Positions 45,455 to 53,860 of a stretch of 64,000 nt of DNA are shown here, in pieces. A program made the translations under genes and the position numbers. A model generated the notes under the pieces. It did no database searches. It was given only the letters and a program-made list of their open reading frames with translations, and was not told the DNA's origin. The stretch's first letter is position 1. Every line of letters starts with the position of its first letter. The DNA comes from Salegentibacter tibetensis (GTDB taxonomy: Bacteria > Bacteroidota > Bacteroidia > Flavobacteriales > Flavobacteriaceae): NCBI RefSeq assembly GCF_020164485.1, contig NZ_JAIQZA010000001.1, positions 166,628-230,627 of the forward strand. The letters are read 5' to 3'.

Positions 45455-45877
45455 ATGGGGCAAAAAGTAGAATTGGCGTGTATTATTGACGATGATAAAA
45501 TATACGTAAACCTTGTTAAGAAGATCATTGAAATTAAAAAACTTTCAGAAAATCTTCTCATTTTTAAAAACGGAATGGAAGCCTTAGATCATTTTAAATT
45601 GATCCTGGAAAACGCTACCGAAGAAATTCTTCCAGATATTATCTTTCTGGATATTAATATGCCAATTATGGATGGCTGGGAGTTTCTAAATGAGTTTATT
45701 AAAATAAAGAATAACTTCGAAAAGAAAATCACGCTTTACGTGGTGAGTTCCTCTATAGATCCGAGAGACCTGGAACGGGCAAAATCTTTTAACCTGGTTA
45801 CCGATTATTTAATCAAACCAATAGAATTGAAAAAATTCGAGAAGATTTTTGACCGTAACGGTCACGCCGCTGCCTAA
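45455..45877 (+). CDS. Single-domain response regulator
   Basis: This 140-residue receiver has the acidic triad D12-D14 (CIIDDD), the phosphoacceptor D66 in DIIFLDINMPIMDGWEF, the switch serine in VVSSSID and the lysine in YLIKPIEL. There is no output domain, so it acts through protein contacts or as a phosphate shuttle. It is cotranscribed with the preceding PAS kinase. Its stop codon overlaps that of the convergent lspA gene by four bases. Confidence 0.92.
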   Translation: MGQKVELACIIDDDKIYVNLVKKIIEIKKLSENLLIFKNGMEALDHFKLILENATEEILPDIIFLDINMPIMDGWEFLNEFIKIKNNFEKKITLYVVSSSIDPRDLERAKSFNLVTDYLIKPIELKKFEKIFDRNGHAAA

Positions 45878-46500
45878 TTATTTTTTTCCTTAATTTCTTC
45901 CTCTTCTTTAGGGAAAGCCCGCCTATTAAAAAGCAGAAGCAAAATTACACCCGCACTAATGGCGGTATCGGCTATATTGAAAACCGGCTCAAAAAATGTG
46001 AAATAATTCCCGCCCCAAAAAGGAATCCATTCAGGTAAATATCCCTGCCATAGCGGGAAGTAAAGCATGTCTACCACCTTCCCGTGAAATAAGGTGCCGT
46101 AGCCGCCTTGTGCTGGCATAAATTCAGCTACCTGACCATAACTATCGTTGAAGACAATTCCGTAGAAAACCGAGTCTATGATATTTCCAAAAGCTCCGGC
46201 GAAAATCAAGGCAATTGCGGTTATTAAGATTCTGGAACCATTTTTTCTAACTGAATCCCACAGCCAGTAACCAATACCAACAATGGCCACTAATCTGAAT
46301 AAGGTTAGGAAAAGTTTCCCGTATTCTCCCGGGATTTTGGTACCCCAGGCCATACCTTCATTTTCTACAAATAAAATTTTAAACCACTCAAAAACTGGCA
46401 CTTCTTCGCCCAGCGAAAAATTTGTTTTGATATAAAATTTTGAAATTTGGTCTATTAAAAGTACCAAAACGATAATAATACCCGCTTTTTTTAAGGACAT
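45874..46500 (-). CDS. lspA: Lipoprotein signal peptidase (signal peptidase II)
   Basis: LspA cleaves the signal peptide from diacylated prolipoproteins at the inner membrane, and so serves the many lipoproteins in this window. The 208-residue protein has four membrane helices, the conserved FVENEGMAWG (N and G), the catalytic aspartates in GAFGNIIDSVFYG and FNIADTAISAG, and an insertion with two extra tryptophan/glycine-rich segments (QGYLPEWIPFWGG) common in Bacteroidota. It is separated from the dksA-like gene upstream by a terminator. Confidence 0.94.
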   Translation of the reverse strand: MSLKKAGIIIVLVLLIDQISKFYIKTNFSLGEEVPVFEWFKILFVENEGMAWGTKIPGEYGKLFLTLFRLVAIVGIGYWLWDSVRKNGSRILITAIALIFAGAFGNIIDSVFYGIVFNDSYGQVAEFMPAQGGYGTLFHGKVVDMLYFPLWQGYLPEWIPFWGGNYFTFFEPVFNIADTAISAGVILLLLFNRRAFPKEEEEIKEKNN

Positions 46501-46600
46501 GAACTCTGTGGAATTTAAAACGCCGCTAAAATACTAATATTATTTAGTTTTTACCCGGCTAAAAATCAGCTTCTCAAAAGCAATTTTGTAATAAGTAAAA

Positions 46601-46633
46601 CAAAAACGTCCCAAAGCATTGGCAAAGGGACGT
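46601..46633 (-). terminator. Terminator downstream of the dksA-like gene
   Basis: ACGTCCC (46606-46612) pairs with GGGACGT (46627-46633), and on the minus strand the stem is followed by TTTTTG. It separates the dksA-like gene from lspA. Confidence 0.7.
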
Positions 46634-46656
46634 AATATATAAAATCCAGAAAGCTT

Positions 46657-47040
46657 TTATTTCTGCATATTTTTAGCTTCAATACTCAAAGTAGCATGCG
46701 GCACAAGTTGTAAACGCTCTTTAGCGATTAATTTCCCGGTTACACGGCATATTCCATAAGTTTTATTTTCAATTCGCGTTAATGCATTTTTGAGATCACG
46801 AATAAATTTCTCCTGCCTAATAGCCAATTGAGAGTTCGCTTCCTTACTCATAGTTTCACTGCCTTCCTCAAAAGCTTTAAATGTTGGAGCGGTATCGTCG
46901 GTACCGTTGTTCCCATCATTTTTATAAGCATTTTGATAAATGGCCAATTGCTCCTGTGCCTTAGTGATTTTGCCTTTAATCAAGGCCTTAAACTCAGCTA
47001 ATTCGGCATCGCTGTAACGCTCTTTTACTTCAGTTGCCAT
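46657..47040 (-). CDS. DksA/TraR-type protein with degenerate zinc ribbon
   Basis: This 127-residue protein has a long N-terminal coiled coil (about 8-95) with DNGTDDTAPTFKAFEEGSE at the hairpin tip and a C-terminal globular end YGICRVTGKLIAKERLQLVPHATLS. Only one of the four zinc-binding cysteines of E. coli DksA is present, which is usual for Bacteroidota homologues. It probably binds the secondary channel of RNA polymerase and adjusts initiation in response to ppGpp. Its start is five bases after the ileS stop, so it is cotranscribed with ileS. Confidence 0.88.
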   Translation of the reverse strand: MATEVKERYSDAELAEFKALIKGKITKAQEQLAIYQNAYKNDGNNGTDDTAPTFKAFEEGSETMSKEANSQLAIRQEKFIRDLKNALTRIENKTYGICRVTGKLIAKERLQLVPHATLSIEAKNMQK

Positions 47041-47045
47041 AATTT

Positions 47046-50000
47046 CTAATGTTTTTTAATAAACATTCTAGTAGTAACATCGTCAAAAACCACCTCGGCT
47101 CCTTTAGTTACTACCTCCGCAAATTCGAGACTTGCAGTTAATGTTTCATTCTTGATATAGGTTATATTTTGATTAACAGCATCCTCGACAATACCGTCTT
47201 TTTGTAGGGTCACTTCAATTGTATCGGTAATTTCGAAACCAGAATCCTTTCTCATATTCTGTATCCTGTTCACCAATTCCCTGGCAATTCCTTCTTTTTT
47301 CAATTCGTCAGAGATACTAACGTCTAAAGCCACGGTAATATTTCCACTACTCGCCACTAACCAACCTTCAATATCCTGAGAAGTGATCTCTACTTCCTCT
47401 ATAGCTAATTTAGTCATTTCTCCGTTAAGGTCTATGCTTATCTCACCTTCACGCTCAATTCTTTTAATATCTTCGGAAGTAAATTTATTTATCTCATTGA
47501 CTATCAGCTTCATATCTTTGCCAAATCGTGGGCCAAGAACTTTAAAATTTGGTTTTATTTGTTTCACCAACAATCCTGAAGCATCATCTATAAGCTGAAG
47601 TTCTTTCACATTTACTTCAGATTTTATCAGGTCTTCAACCGCCTGAATTTCTTCGCGTTGCTGTTCGTCAAGAACCGGAATCATTACCCTTTGCAGCGGC
47701 TGACGCACTTTTATCATCTCCTTCTTTCTAAGTGATAGTACTAGCGAAGAAATGGTTTGAGCCTTCTCCATTTTTCGTTCTAAAGACTTATCAACAAATT
47801 TTTCATCATACTTTGAAAATTCAGCCAAATGTACCGATTCAAAGTTTTCTTTATGTGTACTCTTGTTTAAGTCTTTGTAAAGCCTGTCCATAAAGAACGG
47901 TGCTACCGGCGCACCCAGTTTGGCTACTTCAACCAAACAGGTATAAAGGGTTTGATAAGCCGAAATCTTGTCTTGCTGATAATCGCCTTTCCAGAATCTT
48001 CTACGGCTTAAACGCACAAACCAATTACTAAGATTTTCCTGAACAAATTCTGAAATTGCCCGGGTTGCACGAGTAGGTTCATAATCGGCATAGAATTTAT
48101 CTACTTTTCTGATAAGCGTATGTAATTCTGAAAGGATCCAGCGATCTATCTCAGGTCTTTGTTCTAACGGAACATCCTTCTCTTCATAAGTGAAATTATC
48201 AATATTCGCATATAAAGTGAAGAAAGAATAAGTGTTATATAGTGTACCGAAGAATTTACGGCGTACCTCAGCGATTCCCTCAATATCAAATTTTAAATTA
48301 TCCCAGGGATTGGCGTTGGAGATCATATACCAGCGAGTGGCATCCGGCCCGTAAGCCGCCAGAGTTTCAAACGGATCTACCGCGTTCCCAAGACGTTTAG
48401 ACATTTTTTGTCCATTTTTATCTAAAACGAGTCCATTGGAAACAACATTCTTATAAGCTACGTCATCAAAAATCATTGTCGCGATTGCATGCAGGGTATA
48501 AAACCACCCCCGAGTTTGGTCAACGCCTTCAGCTATAAAATCGGCCGTCCTTTCTCCTCTTTCAACTTTTTCTTTATTTTCAAAAGGATAATGCCATTGT
48601 GCATAAGGCATGGACCCTGAATCGAACCAAACATCTATAAGATCGGCCTCCCGCTTCATTGGTTTTCCAGAATCGGAAACCAGAATGATTTCATCTACCA
48701 CATTTTTGTGAAGATCTACCAGATCGTAGTTTTCTTCACTCATATTTCCGGGCTCAAAACCTTCAAAAATATCTTTATCCATAACGCCGGCTTTTACAGC
48801 CTTCGCCATTTCTTCTTTTAATTCAGCAATAGAACCAATAAGCTTTTCTTCTTTGCCCTCTTCAGTTCTCCAGATTGGTAACGGGATACCCCAATAACGG
48901 CTTCTGGATAAATTCCAGTCGTTAGCATTGGCCAACCAGTTCCCAAAACGGCCTTCGCCGGTAGATTTTGGTTTCCAGTTAATAGTTTGGTTTAACTCAA
49001 ACATTCGCTCCTTGAATTCGGTCACTTTAATGAACCAGGAATCCAGTGGATAGTACAAAATAGGCTTATCGGTTCTCCAGCAATTTGGATAACTGTGAAC
49101 GTATTTTTCTACTTTAAAAGCGCGATTTTCTTCCTTAAGTTTAATGGCAAGCTCTACATCTACCGATTTTTCCGGTACCTGGCCTTCATCATAATATTCA
49201 TTTTTTACATATTTCCCGGCAAATTCACCCATTTCTGGTCTGAACTTCCCTTGAAGGTCAACGATTGGCACCAAATTTCCGTTTTCATCTTTCACCAATA
49301 ATGGCGGAATTTGCGGTGAAGCCTGTTTGGCCACCATCGCATCATCGGCACCAAAAGTCGGTGAAGTATGTACAATTCCGGTACCATCTTCAGTAGTCAC
49401 AAAATCCCCGGAAATTACTCGAAATGCATTTTCAGGATTTTCTGCAGGAAGCGCATAAGGCAATAACTGCTCATATTTTATTTCAACAAGATCTTTTCCT
49501 AAAATCGTTTCCCCGATTAAAAATGGAATCTTCTTATCGCCTTCAGAATAAGCTTTTAACTCCTCTTCGGTTTCAACTTCTGTGAATTTCTTATCGAATT
49601 GCTTTCTGGCCAGATCTTTTGCAACGAGAATCGTAATTGGTTCGAACGTATATTGATTATAAGTTTTTACCGGAACATATTCAATTTTTAGCCCCACGGT
49701 TAAGGCGGTATTTGATGGTAAGGTCCACGGTGTGGTGGTCCAGGCGATTAAATAAGCCCCTTCTAAATCCTCTTTAACTGTAGCAGCTGAAACATCTGTA
49801 ATTTTAAACATCGCTGTTACCGTGGTATCGGTTACATCCTGATAAGTCCCAGGTTGGTTAAGCTCGTGAGAACTTAAACCGGTACCGGCTTTTGGCGAAT
49901 AAGGCTGAATGGTGTAACCTTTGTAGATTAGGCCTTTTTTGTAAATTTCGGAAAGCAGCCACCAAACCGTTTCCATATATTTTGATTTGTAGGTAATGTA

Positions 50001-50447
50001 TGGATCGTCCATATCTACCCAATAGCCTATTTTTTCGGTAAGGTCATTCCACACATCGGTGTAACGCATAACCGCGTTTTTACAGGCATCGTTATATTTT
50101 TCTACGGAAATTTTGCTCCCAATATCTTCTTTGGTAATCCCGAGTTCTTTTTCAACCCCAAGTTCTACGGGCAAACCGTGGGTATCCCAACCGGCTTTAC
50201 GTTTTACCTGAAACCCTTTTTGGGTTTTATACCGACAAAAGATATCTTTAATGGCTCGCGCCATCACGTGGTGAATGCCCGGAAGCCCATTTGCTGAAGG
50301 TGGCCCCTCAAAAAACACAAAAGGCTCTTTGCCTTCCCGCGTAGAAACGCTTTTTTCAAAAATATCGTTCTCCTTCCAGTAGCTTAGGATTTCTTCAGCT
50401 ATTTTCGGTAAGTCAAGTCCTTTATATTCAGGGAACTTATTGCTCAT
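47046..50447 (-). CDS. ileS: Isoleucyl-tRNA synthetase, eukaryote-like (type 2)
   Basis: IleRS charges tRNA-Ile and edits valine. The 1133-residue protein is longer than the roughly 940-residue type 1 bacterial enzyme. It has the class I signatures GIHHVMARAI (HIGH region) and KMSKRLGNAVDPF; KMSKR rather than KMSKS, together with the length, points to the eukaryote-like type 2 clade, which is known for reduced sensitivity to mupirocin. The editing domain (about 200-420) shows AWTTTPWTLPSNTAL and GTGIVHTSPTFGADD. dksA-like follows by five bases. Confidence 0.95.
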   Translation of the reverse strand: MSNKFPEYKGLDLPKIAEEILSYWKENDIFEKSVSTREGKEPFVFFEGPPSANGLPGIHHVMARAIKDIFCRYKTQKGFQVKRKAGWDTHGLPVELGVEKELGITKEDIGSKISVEKYNDACKNAVMRYTDVWNDLTEKIGYWVDMDDPYITYKSKYMETVWWLLSEIYKKGLIYKGYTIQPYSPKAGTGLSSHELNQPGTYQDVTDTTVTAMFKITDVSAATVKEDLEGAYLIAWTTTPWTLPSNTALTVGLKIEYVPVKTYNQYTFEPITILVAKDLARKQFDKKFTEVETEEELKAYSEGDKKIPFLIGETILGKDLVEIKYEQLLPYALPAENPENAFRVISGDFVTTEDGTGIVHTSPTFGADDAMVAKQASPQIPPLLVKDENGNLVPIVDLQGKFRPEMGEFAGKYVKNEYYDEGQVPEKSVDVELAIKLKEENRAFKVEKYVHSYPNCWRTDKPILYYPLDSWFIKVTEFKERMFELNQTINWKPKSTGEGRFGNWLANANDWNLSRSRYWGIPLPIWRTEEGKEEKLIGSIAELKEEMAKAVKAGVMDKDIFEGFEPGNMSEENYDLVDLHKNVVDEIILVSDSGKPMKREADLIDVWFDSGSMPYAQWHYPFENKEKVERGERTADFIAEGVDQTRGWFYTLHAIATMIFDDVAYKNVVSNGLVLDKNGQKMSKRLGNAVDPFETLAAYGPDATRWYMISNANPWDNLKFDIEGIAEVRRKFFGTLYNTYSFFTLYANIDNFTYEEKDVPLEQRPEIDRWILSELHTLIRKVDKFYADYEPTRATRAISEFVQENLSNWFVRLSRRRFWKGDYQQDKISAYQTLYTCLVEVAKLGAPVAPFFMDRLYKDLNKSTHKENFESVHLAEFSKYDEKFVDKSLERKMEKAQTISSLVLSLRKKEMIKVRQPLQRVMIPVLDEQQREEIQAVEDLIKSEVNVKELQLIDDASGLLVKQIKPNFKVLGPRFGKDMKLIVNEINKFTSEDIKRIEREGEISIDLNGEMTKLAIEEVEITSQDIEGWLVASSGNITVALDVSISDELKKEGIARELVNRIQNMRKDSGFEITDTIEVTLQKDGIVEDAVNQNITYIKNETLTASLEFAEVVTKGAEVVFDDVTTRMFIKKH

Positions 50448-50591
50448 TTCTTCAAAATTTCCAATGAGTCGCGAAAATAATCAATTTTAAGAAAAGAGCA
50501 GGTTAGAAAAACGGAAAAAGCTAGCCGAAAAGAAATTGATAGTGAATAAAACCTAAACGGTTTTTGAAAGCCCTGAGAATTAAGAAAAATT

Positions 50592-53000
50592 TTAAAAACT
50601 ATACCTCAAGGCTAAAATTAGATTCCTACCTGCCGCAGCAATTCCGGAAGAATAAGTTCGATAACGTTGGTCGGTAATATTTTCTAAAGAAGCTGTGGCA
50701 AGCCAACTTTCTGAAAGTTGATATTGGCCCGTGAGATTTATGGTATACCAGGAAGGAGAATAAGGGTTTCCATTATCATCTATGGCATAAAGATATGCCT
50801 TACCCTGTTCTGTAGGGGCGAGATCTTCATAATCGAACTGGCCATTATATTCAGCAAATAGATCAAGTTTCAGCCTTTTTTTATGCCAGGTTAAATGCGT
50901 GTTTCCAAATATTGGAGCGGCGTGTCTTAAGGGTGCTGTAGAGCCGTCTTCCTGTTCCTCTTTTCCTTCGGTAATACTAATCTGTGAACTAAACCGAAGC
51001 GCTACCGAAAGGTCTATTTCTACCCCACCTTCTAAACCATAAACGTGGGCTTTAGCAGTATTTTGAATAGCCTGCACGCGGCTGAGTTCTCCCTGGTAGT
51101 CAATTTCAGCTTCTCCATTTAAAGTAAAATCCCTGCGCACCATCGCGTCGTTTAAATAAGTATAAAAGGCAGTGGCTATTAAACTGATATTTTCTGCAGG
51201 TTTCCAGTCAAAACCAAGTTCACTACTATAGGCATATTCTGGTTTTAAATTTGGATTCGGCACCACAACTGCGCCCGGTTCAGAATCAAATATTTTTCCA
51301 ACATCATCTATATTGGGCGCTCTAAATGCTGTGGAAAGATTTAATCGCCAGCCAATATACCTATTTTGCTGCCAGTTAATTCCTACGCTTCCGGTTAAAG
51401 CACCTGTGTTTATATTAGCTTCCTGAAACGGGAAATCGTATAAATTTTCATCAAATTCAGCATCAACCAGAATATGATTATAACGAAGCCCCGATTGAAA
51501 AGAAAGGTCTTCCCTAATTTTCCATTGATAGCTTGCATAAGCTGCGATTGATTGCCAGGTAGATCCGTTTGGGTATCGTGAAACTGTAATATTTTCTTCT
51601 TCGGTTAAAATATTTTGAACATTACCGGTGGAGTTTACTTTATTAAAAACATATTCTGCTCCATAAAACAAACGGCTTTCTTCAAAAGTCTTTTCAAAAT
51701 CAAAATTAACCGAATAAGCATCTACATTCTCCTGCGTATTATATAACCAATCCTCCCCAAAATCCCGGTTATGCCGGCTCTCTTCAAAAAACTGATAAGC
51801 GGTGGTTACCTGGGCTTTATCATATAGGGGCCCGTGTCCCTTTTTATTAATCTTAAAATTCCCCATAAACCACTCCTGCGGTCCATAATACCATTCTGCC
51901 GAACGCAATCCGCCATCCCGCTCCTGGTAAAGCCTGTCAAATCTTGGAAAATCTGATGTAGTAGAATATATAAGTCCTAAATTAAGGTCCCAGTCCTTAT
52001 GTGGCATAAACTTTACCTTTTGCAGCAAATTTATTTGATTGTAACCTGTAGGCTTTTGTACTTCAGGGTTTTCATTAGAAACAATCACATCTTCCCCATT
52101 TCTTCGCACCGCATATTCGTTTCGCAAATATTCATCGGGGCCGTGAGATCCCATTCTTAAATCTCCAAAATCTGAGTAAGTTATACTACTTACAAATGCC
52201 CAGTTTTCCAGACCAATATTAACATCGGCGTGTATGGTTTTTTCGTTATTGGCAGAAGCATAGCGGGAATATGCATTTCCGGAAACCGACTTTTTTTCGC
52301 CAAAAGAAAACTTTGGCTTTAAAGTATAGAAATTCATCACTCCACCCACGGCATCGCTTCCATAAACCACCGAACCCGGTCCAAGGATTACCTCCGTATT
52401 TTCTACTGCCAGTGGATCTATAGATATTATATTTTGAAGATTTCCGCTTCTAAAAATTGCGGTATTCATTCTTACACCATCTACGGTAATTAAGAGTCGG
52501 TTTGTTGAAAAACCCCGAATTATAGGACTACCACCGCCCAACTGACTTTTTTGGATATAAACCTGCCCGCTGCTTTCCAAAAGATCGGCAGAGGTTTGCG
52601 GGCTCGCCATAATGATATCATTTGCTGAAAAACTGACTATCTTCTGCGGAATTTCATCTTTATTCATTTCAAATTTCGCTACCGAAAGTACCACCTGTTC
52701 CAGCTCATTATCATTACCCTTTAGGTAGACCTTATTTTCATTTTGAAGAATCTGGAATTTCCTGAGGCTTCTATTGGTATAATTAACGTGCGTAAAATGT
52801 ATAATTTCATCCCGGTCAAATGCTGAAACATCTGCTTCCCCATCAAAATTAGTAAGTGCACTTTTAGACTTTTCCGCATTGTATATCGCCACACTGGCAA
52901 GAGGTTCGTGTGTTTCTTCATCTAAAACCTGTATCTGCTGAGCGTAGATAATATTAGCCATAAAAAAAAGGAGAATTACTCCTGTTATCAAACTTCGCAT
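50592..53000 (-). CDS. TonB-dependent receptor, hemin/hemoglobin type
   Basis: This 802-residue receptor has a signal peptide (cleaved after IYAQ), an N-terminal carboxypeptidase-like domain (about 22-100), a plug with QTSADLLESSGQVYIQKSQLGGGSPIIRGF and VVYGSDAVGGVMNF, and a barrel ending YRTYSSGIAAAGRNLILALRYSF. The plug sequence and the terminal SGIAAAGRN pattern resemble the heme/hemoglobin/transferrin TonB family; cobalamin is an alternative. Its ATG begins directly after the recO stop with no gap, so translation is probably coupled. No heme-export or HmuY-like gene is nearby. Confidence 0.88.
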   Translation of the reverse strand: MRSLITGVILLFFMANIIYAQQIQVLDEETHEPLASVAIYNAEKSKSALTNFDGEADVSAFDRDEIIHFTHVNYTNRSLRKFQILQNENKVYLKGNDNELEQVVLSVAKFEMNKDEIPQKIVSFSANDIIMASPQTSADLLESSGQVYIQKSQLGGGSPIIRGFSTNRLLITVDGVRMNTAIFRSGNLQNIISIDPLAVENTEVILGPGSVVYGSDAVGGVMNFYTLKPKFSFGEKKSVSGNAYSRYASANNEKTIHADVNIGLENWAFVSSITYSDFGDLRMGSHGPDEYLRNEYAVRRNGEDVIVSNENPEVQKPTGYNQINLLQKVKFMPHKDWDLNLGLIYSTTSDFPRFDRLYQERDGGLRSAEWYYGPQEWFMGNFKINKKGHGPLYDKAQVTTAYQFFEESRHNRDFGEDWLYNTQENVDAYSVNFDFEKTFEESRLFYGAEYVFNKVNSTGNVQNILTEEENITVSRYPNGSTWQSIAAYASYQWKIREDLSFQSGLRYNHILVDAEFDENLYDFPFQEANINTGALTGSVGINWQQNRYIGWRLNLSTAFRAPNIDDVGKIFDSEPGAVVVPNPNLKPEYAYSSELGFDWKPAENISLIATAFYTYLNDAMVRRDFTLNGEAEIDYQGELSRVQAIQNTAKAHVYGLEGGVEIDLSVALRFSSQISITEGKEEQEDGSTAPLRHAAPIFGNTHLTWHKKRLKLDLFAEYNGQFDYEDLAPTEQGKAYLYAIDDNGNPYSPSWYTINLTGQYQLSESWLATASLENITDQRYRTYSSGIAAAGRNLILALRYSF

Positions 53001-53720
53001 TTAGCTAAAAATTTCGTTGAGCACGGCAAGCGATTTTGGTTTTTTAAATCCTTCAATATGCAATTCGTAATATAAAATTAACATATTTAGGAAATTGGAC
53101 CGACTTTGCTGATTTAGTTTTACTTCATTCAAAGTATCAAAATTTATGCCTAAGAACTGTCGTAAAATCTCCACATTCCGGCCATCAATGCAGTAATTAT
53201 TTAGACTATTCAACTCAAAAACACCATCTAAAAGATTAAAGTAGGTAAATTCTTTTGAAGCAGTATCTGGATAAAAACCCAGGTAACGGGTTAAATTTAA
53301 TAAGAATAAAAGATGAAAATTGGCGATTTTATCGTGCAGATCCAGCCACATAAGTGAGTTTTCGAGATAATTAAACAACTGCGGATTGGTTTCTTCTTCC
53401 CGAATGGCATTTTTTAAAACTTCGGCTAAAAACATCAGCATCGCGCCTTTTACCATATTAGTATGCAGGCTGGTATAAGTATGTAATACTTTAGCATCTT
53501 GCAGGTACTCCATTTTTCCCTGGTTGCGGTGGTTTGCCACAATCTCCAATTGGGTAAGTAGCTGAAACTGGGAAGCCTTGAATTTTCCTTTTTTAGATTT
53601 CAACACTCCTTTAAGCATATAGGTTTTTAAGCCATCGCTGTAGGTATAGGCTTTCACAATCAAATCGGCCTCGCCGTATTTTAAAGCACTTATTACTATT
53701 GCTTTGGTGGTAATCAACAT
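53001..53720 (-). CDS. recO: DNA repair protein RecO
   Basis: RecO anneals single strands and, with RecR, loads RecA in gap repair. The 239-residue protein has the N-terminal OB-fold (TTKAIVISALKYGEADLIVKAYTYSDGLKTYM) followed by a helical domain. No cysteine cluster is visible in the part where many RecO proteins bind zinc, as is common in Bacteroidota. It is the upstream gene of a two-gene unit with the TonB receptor that starts at the next base. Confidence 0.92.
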   Translation of the reverse strand: MLITTKAIVISALKYGEADLIVKAYTYSDGLKTYMLKGVLKSKKGKFKASQFQLLTQLEIVANHRNQGKMEYLQDAKVLHTYTSLHTNMVKGAMLMFLAEVLKNAIREEETNPQLFNYLENSLMWLDLHDKIANFHLLFLLNLTRYLGFYPDTASKEFTYFNLLDGVFELNSLNNYCIDGRNVEILRQFLGINFDTLNEVKLNQQSRSNFLNMLILYYELHIEGFKKPKSLAVLNEIFS

Positions 53721-53812
53721 AAAATATGGATTAATCTTTCTTCAAAGTTTCATTAAATACAGCCCCTACTAAGCATTCAAAAATACGTCAAATCTCTTTG
53801 GATATTAAAAAT

Positions 53813-53838
53813 GAAAAAGCCACAAAAAGTGGCTTTTC
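53813..53838. terminator. Rho-independent terminator of the BNR-repeat gene
   Basis: AAAAGCCAC (53815-53823) pairs with GTGGCTTTT (53829-53837) across a five-base loop, with an A/T-rich run on both sides. It lies just beyond the stop of the minus-strand gene at 53861. Confidence 0.85.
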
Positions 53839-53860
53839 AAGGTTCAAAAAACTTAAAATA

